Shown: piece by piece, positions 48,420-61,740 of the stretch
Layout of the letters: each line of letters begins with the position of its first letter
How positions within the stretch are numbered: the first letter of the stretch is position 1
Source of the DNA: Eutreptiella sp. 'Long Island Sound 2002'
Lineage: Eukaryota; Euglenozoa; Euglenophyceae; Eutreptiales; Eutreptiaceae
NCBI GenBank assembly: GCA_964036045.1
Contig: OZ038393.1
Location: forward strand, 47,670,429-47,734,428
Direction of reading: 5' to 3'
DNA: 64,000 nt
Notes under the pieces: model-generated
Told to the model about the DNA's origin: nothing
The model's input: the letters and a program-made list of their open reading frames with translations, nothing else
Database searches by the model: none
Program-made: the position numbers and the translations under genes

Positions 48420-48930
48420 ATTGCATCCCGTTTGCGGACCATCAGGCCACTTGTCAAAACAAGGTTTGAGGTGTAGAGAACCATTGCATATAGTGTGCGA
48501 ACCATCAGGCCACTCCTCAAAACAAGGTTTGGGGTGTAGAGAACCATTGCATCCCCTGTGCGGACCATCAGGCCACTCGTCACAACAAGGTTTGGGGTGT
48601 AGAGAACCACTGCATCCAGTGTGCGGACCATCAGGCCACTCGTCACAACAAGGTTTGGGGTGTAGAGAACGATTGCATCCCGTTTGCGGACCATCAGGCC
48701 ACTTGTCAAAACAAGGTTTGAGGTGTAGAGAACCATTGCATATAGTGTGCGGACCATCAGGCCACTCCTCAAAACAAGGTTTGGGGTGTAGAGAACCATT
48801 GCATCCCCTGTGCGGACCATCAGGCCACTCGTCACAACAAGGTTTGGGGTGTAGAGAACCACTGCATCCAGTGTGCGGACCATCAGGCCACTCGTCACAA
48901 CAAGGTTTGGGGTGTAGAGAACGATTGCAT
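48420..48930. repeat. 4-monomer (252-bp) higher-order repeat, two copies
   Basis: The monomer series with CCCGTTTGCGG, ATATAGTGTGCG, CCCCTGTGCGG and CCAGTGTGCGG is repeated with an offset of 252 bp (starts near 48,427 and 48,679). The copies differ at one or two bases, for example GTGCGAACC against GTGCGGACC. Confidence 0.75.
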
Positions 48931-51900
48931 CCAGTGTGCGGAGCATCAGGCCACTCGTCACAACAAGGTTTGGGGTGTAGAGAACCATTGCATCCAGTGT
49001 GCGGATCATCAGGCCACTCGTCAAAACAAGGTTTGGGGTGTAGAGAACCATTGCATCCAGTGTGCGGACCATCAGGCCACTCCTCAAAACGAAGTTTGGG
49101 GTGTACAGAAACATTGCATCCAGTGTGCGGACCATCAGGCCACTCGTCAAAACAAGGTTTGAGGTGTAGAGAACCATTGCATCCCCTGTGCGGACCATGA
49201 GGCCACTCGTCACAACAAGGTTCGGGGTGTAGAGAACCATTGCATCCAGTGTGCGGACCATCAGGCCACTCGTCACAACAAGGTTTGGGGTGTAGAGAAC
49301 CATTGCATCCAGTGTGCGGACCATGAGGCCACTCGTCAAAACAAGGTTTGGGGTGTAGAGAGCCATTGCATCCCGTGTGCGGACCATCAGGCCACTCGTC
49401 AAAACCAGGTTTGGGGTGTAGAGAACCATTGCATCCCTTGTGCGGACCATCAGGCCACTCGTCAAAACAAGGTTTGGGGTGTAGAGAACCATTGCATCCA
49501 GTGTGCGGACCATGAGGCCAGTCGTCACAACAAGGTTTGGGGTGTAGAGAACCACTGCATCCAGTGTGCGGACCATCAGGCCACTCGTCAAAACAAGGTT
49601 TGGGGTGTAGAGAACCGTTGCATCCAGCATGACGACCACCAGGCCACTCGTCAAAACAAGGTTTGGGGTGTAGAGAACGATTGCATCCCGTGTGCGGACC
49701 ATCAGGCCACTCGTCAAAACAAGGTTTGGGGTGTAGAGAACCATTGCATCAAGTGTGCGGACCATCAGGCCACTCGTCAAAACAAGGTTTGGGGTGTGTT
49801 TGGGGTGTAGAGAACCACTGCATCCAGTGTGCGGACCATCACGCCACTCGTCACAACAAGGTTTGGGGTGTAGAGAACGATTGCATCCCGTGTGCGGACC
49901 TTCAGGCCTTTCATCAAAACACGGTTTGGGGTGTAGAGAACCATTGCATCCCGTGTGCAGACCATCAGTCCACTCGTCAAAACAAGGTTCGGGATGTAGA
50001 GAACCATTGCATCCAGTGTGCGGACCATCAGGCCACTCCTCAAAACGAAGTTTGGGGTGTACAGAAACATTGCATCCAGTGTGCGGACCATCAGGCCACT
50101 CGTCAAAACAAGGTTTGAGGTGTAGAGAACCATTGCATATAGTGTGCGGACCATGAGGCCACTCGTCACAACAAGGTTTGGGGTGTAGAGAACCATTGCA
50201 TCCAGTGTGCGGACCATCAGGCCACTCGTCAAAACAAGGTTTGGGGTGTAGAGAACCATTGCATCCAGTGTGCGGACCATGAGGCCACTCGTCACAACAA
50301 GGTTTGGGGTGTAGAGAACCATTGCATCCCTTGTGCGGACCATCAGGCCACTCGTCAAAACAAGGTTTGGGGTGTAGAGAACCATTGCATCCAGTGTGCG
50401 GACCATGAGGCCAGTCGTCACAACAAGGTTTGGGGTGTAGAGAACCATGCATCCAGTGTGCGGACCATCAGGCCACTCGTCAAAACAAGGTTTGGGGTGT
50501 AGAGAACCGTTGCATCCAGCATGACGACCACCAGGCCACTCGTCAAAACAAGGTTTGGGGTGTAGAGAACCATTGCATATAGTGTGCGGACCATCAGGCC
50601 ACTCGTCAAAATAAGGTTTGGGGTGTAGAGAACCATTGCATCAAGTGTGCGGACCATTAGGCCACTCATCAAAACAAGGTTTGGGGTGTGTTTGGGGTGT
50701 AGAGAACCACTGCATCCAGTGTGCGGACCATCACGCCACTCGTCACATCAAGGTTGGGGGTGTAGAGAACGATTGCATCCAGTGTGCGGACCATCAGGCC
50801 ACTCGTCACAACAAGGTTTGGGGTGTAGAGAACCATTGCATCCAGTGTGCGGATCATCAGGCCACTCGTCAAAACAAGGTTTGGGGTGTAGAGAACCATT
50901 GCATCCAGTGTGCGGACCATCAGGCCACTCCTCAAAACAAGGTTTGGGGTGTACAGAAACATTGCATCCAGTGTGCGGACCATCAGGCCACTCGTCAAAA
51001 CAAGGTTTGAGGTGTAGAGAACCATTGCATCCCCTGTGCGGACCATCACGCCACTCGTCACAACAAGGTTTGGGGTGTAGAGAACCATTGCATCCAGTGT
51101 GCGGACCATCAGGCCACTCGTCACAACAAGGTTTGGGGTGTAGAGAACCATTGCATCCAGTGTGCGGACCATGAGGCCACTCGTCAAAACAAGGTTTGGG
51201 GTGTAGAGAGCCATTGCATCCCGTGTGCGGACCATCAGGCCACTCGTCAAAACCAGGTTTGGGGTGTAGAGAACCATTGCATCCCTTGTGCGGACCATGA
51301 GGCCAGTCGTCACAACAAGGTTTGGGGTGTAGAGAACCACTGCATCCAGTGTGCGGACCATCAGGCCACTCGTCAAAACAAGGTTTGGGGTGTAGAGAAC
51401 CGTTGCATCCAGCAAGACGACCACCAGGCCACTCGTCAAAACAAGGTTTGGGGTGTAGAGAACCATTGCATCCCGTGTGCGGACCATCAGGCCACTCGTC
51501 AAAACAAGGTTTGGGGTGTAGAGAACCATTGCATCAAGTGTGCGGACCATCAGGCCACTCGTCAAAACAAGGTTTGGGGTGTGTTTGGGGTGTAGAGAAC
51601 CATTGCATCCCGTGTGCGGACCATCAGGCCACTCGTCAAAACAAGGTTCGGGATGTAGAGAACCATTGCATCCAGTGTGCGGACCATCAGGCCACTCCTC
51701 AAAACGAAGTTTGGGGTGTACAGAAACATTGCATCCAGTGTGCGGACCATCAGGCCACTCGTCAAAACAAGGTTTGAGGTGTAGAGAACCATTGCATATA
51801 GTGTGCGGACCATGAGGCCACTCGTCACAACAAGGTTTGGGGTGTAGAGAACCATTGCATCCAGTGTGCGGACCATCAGGCCACTCGTCAAAACAAGGTT

Positions 51901-52283
51901 TGGGGTGTAGAGAACCATTGCATCCAGTGTGCGGACCATGAGGCCACTCGTCACAACAAGGTTTGGGGTGTAGAGAACCATTGCATCCCTTGTGCGGACC
52001 ATCAGGCCACTCGTCAAAACAAGGTTTGGGGTGTAGAGAACCATTGCATCCAGTGTGCGGACCATCAGGCCACTCGTCAAAACAAGGTTTGGGGTGTAGA
52101 GAACCATTGCATCCAGCATGACGACCACCAGGCCACTCGTCAAAACAAGGTTTGGGGTGTAGAGAACCATTGCATCCCGTGTGCGGACCATCAGGCCACT
52201 CGTCAAAACAAGGTTTGGGGTGTAGAGAACCATTGCATCAAGTGTGCGGACCATTAGGCCACTCATCAAAACAAGGTTTGGGG

Positions 52284-55200
52284 TGTGTTTGGGGTGTAGA
52301 GAACCACTGCATCCAGTGTGCGGACCATCACGCCACTCGTCACAACAAGGTTTGGGGTGTAGAGAACGATTGCATCCAGTGTGCGGACCATCAGGCCACT
52401 CGTCAAAACAAGGTTTGAGGTGTAGAGAACCATTGTATCCCGTGTGCGGACCTTCACGCCTTTCATCAAAACACGGTTTGGGGTGTAGAGAACCATTGCA
52501 TCCAGTGTGCGGATCATCAGGCCACTCGTCAAAACAAGGTTTGGGGTGTAGAGAACCATTGCATCCAGTGTGCGGACCATCAGGCCACTCCTCAAAACGA
52601 AGTTTGGGGTGTACAGAAACATTGCATCCAGTGTGCGGACCATCAGGCCACTCGTCAAAACAAGGTTTGAGGTGTAGAGAACCATTGCATATAGTGTGCG
52701 GACCATTAGGCCACTCGTCACAACAAGGTTTGGGGTGTAGAGAACCATTGCATCCAGTGTGCGGACCATCACGCCACTCGTCACAACAAAGTTTGGGGTG
52801 TACAGAAACATTGCATCCAGTGTGCGGACCATCAGGCCACTCGTCAAAACAAGGTTTGAGGTGTAGAGAACCATTGCATATAGTGTGCGGACCATCAGGC
52901 CACTCGTCAAAACAAGGTTTGGGGTGTAGAGAACCATTGCATCCAGTGTGCGGACCATGAGGCCAGTCGTCACAACAAGGTTTGGGGTGTAGAGAACCAC
53001 TGCATCCAGTGTGCGGACCATCAGGCCACTCGTCAAAACAAGGTTTGGGGTGTAGAGAGCCATTGCATCCCGTGTGCGGACCATCAGGCCACTCGTCAAA
53101 ACAAGGTTTGGGGTGTAGAGAACCATTGCATCCCTTGTGCGGACCATCAGGCCACTCGTCAAAACAAGGTTTGAGGTGTAGAGAACCATTGCATATAGTG
53201 TGCGGACCATGAGGCCACTCGTCACAACAAGGTTTGGGGTGTAGAGAACCATTGCATCCAGTGTGCGGACCACCAGGCCACTCGTCACAACAAAGTTTGG
53301 GGTGTACAGAAACATTGCATCCAGTGTGCGGACCATCAGGCCACTCGTCAAAACAAGGTTTGAGGTGTAGAGAACCATTGCATATAGTGTGCGGACCATC
53401 AGGCCACTCGTCAAAACAAGGTTTGGGGTGTAGAGAACCATTGCATCCAGTGTGCGGACCATGAGGCCAGTCGTCACAACAAGGTTTGGGGTGTAGAGAA
53501 CCACTGCATCCAGTGTGCGGACCATGAGGCCACTCGTCAAAACAAGGTTTGGGGTGTAGAGAGCCATTGCATCGCTTGTGCGGACCATCAGGCCACTCGT
53601 CAAAACAAGGTTTGGGGTGTAGAGAACCATTGCATCCCTTGTGCGGACCATCAGGCCACTCGTCAAAACAAGGTTTGGGGTGTAGAGAACCATTGCATCC
53701 AGTGTGCGGACCATGAGGCCAGTCGTCACAACAAGGTTTGGGGTGTAGAGAACCACTGCATCCAGTGTGCGGACCATCAGGCCACTCGTCAAAACAAGGT
53801 TTGGGGTGTAGAGAACCGTTGCATCCAGCATGACGACCACCAGGCCACTCGTCAAAACAAGGTTTGGGGTGTAGAGAACCATTGCATCCCGTGTGCGAAC
53901 CATCAGGCCACTCGTCAAAACAAGGTTTGGGGTGTAGAGAACCATTGCATCAAGTGTGCGGACCATCAGGCCACTCGTCAAAACAAGGTTTGGGGTGTGT
54001 TTGGGGTGTAGAGAACCACTGCATCCAGTGTGCGGACCATCACGCCACTCGTCACAACAAGGTTTGGGGTGTAGAGAACGATTGCATCCAGTGTGCGGAC
54101 CATCAGGCCACTCGTCAAAACAAGGTTTGAGGTGTAGAGAACCATTGTATCCCGTGTGCGGACCTTCAAGCCTTTCATCAAAACACGGTTTGGGGTGTAG
54201 AGAACCATTGCATCCCGTGTGCAGACCATCAGTCCACTCGTCAAAACAAGGTTCGGGATGTAGAGAACCATTGCATCCAGTGTGCGGACCATCAGGCCAC
54301 TCGTCAAAACAAGGTTTGGGGTGTAGAGAACCATAGCATCCCGTGTGCGGACCATCAGGCTACTCGTCAAAACAAGGTTTGGGGTGTAGAGAACCATTGC
54401 ATCCAACATGCGGACCATTAGGCCACTCGTCACGACGAGGTTTGGGGTGTATAGAACCATTGCATCCAAAGTGCGGACCATCAGGCCACTCGTCAAAAAC
54501 CAGGTTTTGGGTGTAGAGAACCATTGCATATAGTGTGCGGACCATCAGGCCACTCGTCAAAATAAGGTTTGGGGTGTAGAGAACCATTGCATATAGTGTG
54601 CGGACCATCAGGCCACTCCTCAAAACAAGGTTTGGGGTGTAGAGAACCATTGCATCCAACATGCGGACCATCAGGCCACTCGTCACAACAAGGTTTGGGG
54701 TGTAGAGAACCATTGCATCCCGTGTGCGGACCATCACGCCACTCCTCAAAACAAGGTTTGGGGTGTAGAGAACCATTGCATCCAGTGTGCGGACCATCAG
54801 GCCACTCGTCACAACAAGGTTTGGGGTGTAGAGAACCATTGCATCCAGTGTGCGGACCATGAGGCCACTCGTCAAAACAAGGTTTGGGGTGTAGAGAACC
54901 ATTGCATCCAGTGTGCGGACCATCAGGCCACTCGTCACAACAAGGTTTGGGGTGTAGAGAACCATTGTACCCCGTGTGCGGACCATTACGCCACTCATCA
55001 AAACAAGGTTTGGGGTGTAGAGAACCATTGCATCCCGGCCGCGGACCGTCAGGCCACTCGTCAAAACAAGGTTTGGGCCGTAGAGAACCATTGCATCCAA
55101 CATCCGGACCATCAGGCCACTCGTCACAACGAAGTTTGGGGTGTACAGAACCATTGCATATAGTGTGCGGACCATCAAGCCACTCCTCAAAACAACGTTT

Positions 55201-58200
55201 GGGGTGTAGAGAACCATTGCATCCAGCATGACGACCATCAGGGCACTCGTCACAACAAGGTTTGGGGTGTAGAGAACTATTGCATCCCGTTTGCGGACCA
55301 TCAGGCCACTCGTCAAAACAAGGTTTGGGGTGTAGAGAACCATTGCATATAGTGTGCGGACCATTAGGCCACTCGTCAAAACAAGGTTTGGGGTGTAGAG
55401 AACCATTGCATCCAGTGTGCGGACCATGAGGCCAGTCGTCACAACAAGGTTTGGGGTGTAGAGAACCACTGCATCCAGTGTGCGGACCATCAGGCCACTC
55501 GTCAAAACAAGGTTTGGGGTGTAGAGAGCCATTGCATCCCGTGTGCGGACCATCAGGCCACTCGTCAAAACAAGGTTTGGGGTGTAGAGAACCATTGCAT
55601 CCCTTGTGCGGACCATCAGGCCACTCGTCAAAACAAGGTTTGAGGTGTAGAGAACCATTGCATATAGTGTGCGGACCATGAGGCCACTCGTCACAACAAG
55701 GTTTGGGGTGTAGAGAACCATTGCATCCAGTGTGCGGACCATCAGGCCACTCGTCACAACAAAGTTTGGGGTGTACAGAAACATTGCATCCAGTGTGCGG
55801 ACCATCAGGCCACTCGTCAAAACAAGGTTTGAGGTGTAGAGAACCATTGCATATAGTGTGCGGACCATCAGGCCACTCGTCAAAACAAGGTTTGGGGTGT
55901 AGAGAACCATTGCATCCAGTGTGCGGACCATGAGGCCAGTCGTCACAACAAGGTTTGGGGTGTAGAGAGCCATTGCATCCCGTGTGCGGACCATCAGGCC
56001 ACTCGTCAAAACAAGGTTTGGGGTGTAGAGAGCCATTGCATCCCGTGTGCGGACCATCAGGCCACTCGTCAAAACAAGGTTTGGGGTGTAGAGAACCATT
56101 GCATCCCTTGTGCGGACCATCAGGCCACTCGTCAAAACAAGGTTTGGGGTGTAGAGAACCATTGCATCCAGTGTGCGGACCATGAGGCCAGTCGTCACAA
56201 CAAGGTTTGGGGTGTAGAGAACCACTGCATCCAGTGTGCGGACCATCAGGCCACTCGTCAAAACAAGGTTTGGGGTGTAGAGAACCGTTGCATCCAGCAT
56301 GACGACCACCAGGCCACTCGTCAAAACAAGGTTTGGGGTGTAGAGAACCATTGCATCCCGTGTGCGGACCATCAGGCCACTCGTCAAAACAAGGTTTGGG
56401 GTGTAGAGAACCATTGCATCAAGTGTGCGGACCATCAGGCCACTCGTCAAAACAAGGTTTGGGGTGTGTTTGGGGTGTAGAGAACCACTGCATCCAGTGT
56501 GCGGACCATCACGCCACTCGTCACAACAAGGTTTGGGGTGTAGAGAACGATTGCATCCAGTGTGCGGACCATCAGGCCACTCGTCAAAACAAGGTTTGAG
56601 GTGTAGAGAACCATTGTATCCCGTGTGCGGACCTTCAAGCCTTTCATCAAAACACGGTTTGGGGTGTAGAGAACCATTGCATCCCGTGTGCAGACCATCA
56701 GTCCACTCGTCAAAACAAGGTTCGGGATGTAGAGAACCATTGCATCCAGTGTGCGGACCATCAGGCCACTCGTCAAAACAAGGTTTGGGGTGTAGAGAAC
56801 CATAGCATCCCGTGTGCGGACCATCAGGCTACTCGTCAAAACCACGTTTGGGGTGTAGAGAACCATTGCATCCAACATGCGGACCATTAGGCCACTCGTC
56901 ACGACGAGGTTTGGGGTGTATAGAACCATTGCATCAAAAGTGCGGACCATCAGGCCACTCGTCAAAAACCAGGTTTTGGGTGTAGAGAACCATTGCATAT
57001 AGTGTGCGGACCATCAGGCCACTCGTCAAAATAAGGTTTGGGGTGTAGAGAACCATTGCATATAGTGTGCGGACCATCAGGCCACTCCTCAAAACAAGGT
57101 TTGGGGTGTAGAGAACCATTGCATCCAACATGCGGACCATCAGGCCACTCGTCATAACAAGGTTTGGGGTGTAGAGAACCATTGCATCCCGTGTGCGGAC
57201 CATCACGCCACTCCTCAAAACAAGGTTTGGGGTGTAGAGAACCATTGCATCCAGTGTGCGGACCATCAGGCCACTCGTCAAAACAAGGTTTGGGGTGTAG
57301 AGAACCATTGCATCCAGTGTGCGGACCATGAGGCCACTCGTCAAAACAAGGTTTGGGGTGTAGAGAACCATTGCATCCAGTGTGCGGACCATCAGGCCAC
57401 TCGTCACAACAAGGTTTGGGGTGTAGAGAACCATTGTATCCCGTGTGCGGACCATTACGCCACTCATCAAAACAAGGTTTGGGGTGTAGAGAACCATTGC
57501 ATCCCGGCCGCGGACCGTCAGGCCACTCGTCAAAACAAGGTTTGGGCCGTAGAGAACCATTGCATCCAACATCCGGACCATCAGGCCACTCGTCACAACG
57601 AAGTTTGGGGTGTACAGAACCATTGCATATAGTGTGCGGACCATCAGGCCACTCCTCAAAACAACGTTTGGGGTGTAGAGAACCATTGCATCCAGCATGA
57701 CGACCATCAGGGCACTCGTCACAACAAGGTTTGGGGTGTAGAGAACTATTGCATCCCGTTTGCGGACCATCAGGCTACTCGTCAAAACAAGGTTTGGGGT
57801 GTAGAGAACCATTGCATCCAACATCCGGACCATCAGGCCACTCGTCACAACGAAGTTTGGGGTGTATAGAACCATTGCATCCAGTGTGCGGACCATGAGG
57901 CCACTCGTGAAAACAAGGTTTGGGGTGTAGAGAACCATTGCATCCAGTGTGCGGACCATCAGGCCACTCGTCACAACAGGGTTTGGGGTGTAGAGAACCA
58001 TTGTATCCCGTGTGCGGACCATTACGCCACTCATCAAAACAAGGTTTGGGGTGTAGAGAACCATTGCATCCCGGCCGCGGACCGTCAGGCCACTCGTCAA
58101 AACAAGGTTTGGGGTGTAGAGAACCATTGCATCCAACATCCGGACCATCAGGCCACTCATCACAACGAAGTTTGGGGTGTACAGAACCATTGCATATAGT

Positions 58201-58744
58201 GTGCGGACCATCAGTCCACTCCTCAAAACAACGTTTGGGGTGTAGAGAACCATTGCATCCAGCATGACGACCATCAGGGCACTCGTCACAACAAGGTTTG
58301 GGGTGTAGAGAACTATTGCATCCCGTTTGATGACCATCAGGCCACTTGTCAAAACAAGGTTTGAGGTGTAGAGAACCATTGCATATAGTGTGCGGGCCAT
58401 CACGCCACTCCTCAAATCAAGGTTTGGGGTGTAGAGAACCATTGCATCCAGTGTGTGGACCATCACGCCACTCGTCAAAACAAGGTTTGGGGTGTAGAGA
58501 ACCATTGCATCCCCTGTGCGGACCATGAGGCCACTCGTCAAAACAAGGTGTGGGCTGTAGAGAACCGTTGCATCCAGCATGACGACCATTAGGCCAGTCG
58601 TCACAACAAGGTTTGGGCTGTAGAGAACGATTGCATCCCGTGTGCGGACCATCAGGCCACTCGTCAAAACAAGGTTTGGGGTGTAGAGAACCGTTGCATC
58701 CAGTGTGCGGACCATCAGGGCACTCGTCAAAACAAGGTTTGGGG
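52284..58744. repeat. ~39-monomer (2,469-bp) higher-order repeat in array B
   Basis: Identical orders of variant monomers recur at an offset of 2,469 bp: the block from 52,982 matches that from 55,451; the block from 53,996 to about 54,530 matches that from 56,465; and the block from 54,884 matches that from 57,353. Shared rare words include CTTCAAGCCTTTCATC (near 54,170 and 56,635), CACGACGAGG and AAAAACCAGGTTTTGGG. The two copies are near-identical over more than 2 kb, so this duplication is recent compared with monomer divergence. Confidence 0.8.
57353..58267. repeat. 9-monomer (567-bp) tandem duplication
   Basis: The series containing CCCGGCCGCGGACCGTCAGG and CCAACATCCGGACC occurs at 57,505 and again about 567 bp later, with flanking monomers in the same order. 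An older copy of the same series lies near 55,035. Differences include GGGCCGTAG against GGGGTGTAG. Confidence 0.75.
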
Positions 58745-59539
58745 TGTGTTTGGGGTGTAGAGAACCACTGCATCCCGTGTGCGGACCATCAAGCCACTCG
58801 TCAAAACAAGGTTTGGGGTGTAGAGAACGATTGCATCCCGTGTGCGGACCATCAGGCTACTCGTCAAAACCAGGTTTGGGGTGTAGAGAACCATTGTATC
58901 CCGTGTGCGGACCATCACGCCACTCATCAAAACAAGGTTTGGGGTGTAGAGAACCATAGCATCCCGTGTGCGGACCATCAGGCTACTCGTCAAAACCAGG
59001 TTTGGGGTGTAGAGAACCATTGCATCCAACATGCGGACCATTAGGCCACTCGTCACGACGAGGTTTGGGGTGTATAGAACCATTGCATCCAAAGTGCGGA
59101 CCATTGGGCCACTCATCAAAAACCAGGTTTTGGGTGTAGAGAACCATTGCATATAGTGTGCGGACCATCAGGCCACTCGTCAAAACAAGGTTTGGGGTGT
59201 AGAGAACCATTGCATATAGTGTGCGGACCATCAGGCCACTCCTCAAAACAAGGTTTGGAGTGTAGAGAACCATTGCATCCAGCATGACGACCATCAGGGC
59301 ACTCGTCACAACAAGGTTTGGGCTGTGGAGAACCATTGCATCCAACATACGGACCATCAGGCCACTCGTCACAACGAGGTTTGGGGTGTAGAGAACCATT
59401 GCATCCCGTGTGCGGACCATCAGGCCGCTCCTCAAAACAAGGTTTGGGCTGTAGAGAACCATTGCATCCAGTGTGCGGACCATCACGCCACTCGTCAAAA
59501 CAAGGTTTGGGGTGTAGAGAACCATAGCATCCCGTGTGC

Positions 59540-60010
59540 GGACCATGAGGCCACTCGTCAAAACAAGGTGTGGGGTGTAGAGAACCGTTGCATCCAGCAT
59601 GACGACCATCAGGCCACTCGTCACAACAAGGTTTGGGGTGTGGAGAACCATTGCATCCCGTGTGCGGACCATCACGCCACTCCTCAAAACAAGGTTTGAG
59701 GTGTAGAGAACGATTGCATCCCCTGTGCGGACCATGAGGCCACTCGTCAAAACAAGGTGTGGGGTGTAGAGAACCGTTGCATCCAGCATGACGACCATCA
59801 GGCCACTCGTCACAACAAGGTTTGGGCTGTAGAGAACCATAGCATCCCGTGTGCGGACCATCACGCCACTCCTCAAAACAAGGTTTGAGGTGTAGAGAAC
59901 CATTGCATCCCCTGTGCGGACCATGAGGCCACTCGTCAAAACAAGGTGTGGGGTGTAGAGAACCGTTGCATCCAGCATGACGACCATCAGGCCACTCGTC
60001 AAAACAAGGT
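59540..60010. repeat. 3-monomer (189-bp) higher-order repeat, three copies
   Basis: AAGGTGTGGGGTGTAG, a rare variant of AAGGTTTGGGG, occurs at 59,565, 59,754 and 59,943, exactly 189 bp apart. Each is followed by AACCGTTGCATCCAGCATGAC and then a CTCCTCAAAAC or CTCGTCAAAAC monomer. The first appearance of the GTGTGGGG variant in this part of the array may be at 58,547. Confidence 0.8.
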
Positions 60011-60479
60011 TTGAGGTGTAGAGAACCATAGCATCCCGTGTGCGGACCATCAGGCCACTCGTCAAAACAAGGTTTGGGGTGTAGAGAACCATAGCATTTT
60101 GTGTGCGGACCATTAGGCCATTCGTCAAAACCAGGTTTGGGGTGTAGAGAACCATAGCATTTTGTGTGCGGACCATCACGCCACTCGTCAAAACCAGGTT
60201 TGGGGTGTAGAGAACCATTGCATCCCGTGTGCGGACCATCAGGCCACTTGTCAAAACAAGGTTTGAGGTGTAGAGAACCATTGCATATAGTGTGCGGACC
60301 ATCAGGCCACTCCTCAAAATAAGGTTTGAGGTGTAGAGAACCATTGCATCCCGTTTGCGGACCATCAAGCCACTTGCCAAAACAAGGTTTGAGGTGTAGA
60401 GAACCATTGCATATAGTGTGCGGACCATCACGCCACTCCTCAAAACAAGGTTTGGGGTGTAGCGAACCATTGCATCCAG

Positions 60480-61110
60480 TGTGCGGACCATTAGGCCACT
60501 CGTCAAAACAAGGTTTGAGGTGTAGAGAACCATTGTATCCCGTGTGCGGACCATCAGGCCACTCATCAAAACAAGGTTTGGGGTATAGAGAACCATTGCA
60601 TCCAGTGTGCCGACCATCAAGCCACTCGTCACAACAAGGTTTGGTTTGTAGAGATCCATTGCATCCCGTGTGCGGACCATCAGGCCACTCGTCAAAACAC
60701 GGTTTGGGGTGTAGAGAACCATTGCATCCAGCATAAGGACCATCAGGCCACTCGTCACAACAAGGTTTGGGGTGTAGAGAACCATTGCAACCAGTGTGCG
60801 GACCATCACGCCACTCGTCAAAACAAGGTTTTGGATGTGGAGAACGATTGCATCCAGTGTGCGGACCATCAGGCCCACTCGTCAAAACAAGGTTTGAGGT
60901 GTAGAGAACCATTGTATCCCGTGTGCGGACCATCAGGCCACTCATCAAAACAAGGTTTGGGGTATAGAGAACCATTGCATCCAGTGTGCCGACCATCAAG
61001 CCACTCGTCACAACAAGGTTTGGTTTGTAGAGATCCATTGCATCCCGTGTGCGGACCATCAGGCCACTCGTCAAAACACGGTTTGGGGTGTAGCGAACCA
61101 TTGCATCCAG
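60480..61110. repeat. 6-monomer (~379-bp) tandem duplication
   Basis: The unusual monomer GGTTTGGTTTGTAGAGATCC appears at 60,639 and again 379 bp downstream. It is flanked on both sides by the same order of variants, including GGGGTATAGAG and CCAGTGTGCCGACC. The extra base relative to 378 (6 x 63) comes from CAGGCCCACTCG near 60,871. Confidence 0.75.
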
Positions 61111-61208
61111 CATGACGACCATCAGGCCACTCCTCAAAACAAGGTTTGGGGTGTAGAGAACCATTGCATCCAGTGTGCCGACCATAAGGCCACTCGTCCA
61201 AACAAGGT

Positions 61209-61740
61209 TTGGGGTGTAGAGAACCATTGCAACCCGTGTGCGGACCACCAAGCCACCCGTCACAACAAGGTTTGGGGTGTAGAGAACGATTGCATCCATT
61301 GTGCGGACCATCACGCCACTCGTCAAAACAAGGTTTGGGGTGTGGAGAACCATTGTATCCAACATGCGGACCATCAGGCCACTCGTCAAAACAAGGTTTG
61401 GGGTGTAGAGAACCATTGCATCCCGTGTGCGGACCATCAGGCCACTCGTCAAAACAAGGTTTGGGGTGTAGAGAACCATTGCAACCCGTGTGCGGACCAC
61501 CAAGCCACCCGTCACAACAAGGTTTGGGGTGTAGAGAACGATTGCATCCAGTGTGCGGACCATCACGCCACTCGTCAAAACAAGGTTTGGGGTGTAGAGA
61601 ACCATTGTATCCAACATGCGGACCATCAGGCCACTCGTCAAAACAAGGTTTGGGGTGTAGAGAACCATTGCATCCCGTGTGCGGACCATCAGGCCACTCG
61701 TCAAAACAAGGTTTGGGGTGTAGAGAACCATTGCATCCAG
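61209..61740. repeat. 4-monomer (252-bp) tandem duplication near the right end of array B
   Basis: The series with AACCCGTGTGCGGACCACC, CCACCCGTCACAAC, AACGATTG and ATCCAACATGCGG starts at 61,231 and again at 61,483. The offset is 252 bp, four monomers. The copies differ at a few bases such as GTGGAGAACC against GTAGAGAACC. Confidence 0.75.

Larger units (their letters stand above)
44654..58760. repeat. Ten 11-bp interruptions (extra TGTTTGGGGTG) marking block borders in array B
   Basis: GGTTTGGGGTGTGTTTGGGG replaces GGTTTGGGGTGTAG at 44,654, 46,873, 48,020, 49,795, 50,687, 51,580, 52,284, 53,996, 56,465 and 58,745. The intervals correspond to about 35, 18, 28, 14, 14, 11, 27, 39 and 36 monomers plus roughly 11 bp. 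The monomers around each site are nearly the same (AACCACTGCATCC then ATCACGCCACTCG in most), so all ten derive from one event copied as part of larger blocks. None occurs in the first 3.4 kb or last 3.3 kb of the array. Confidence 0.85.
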
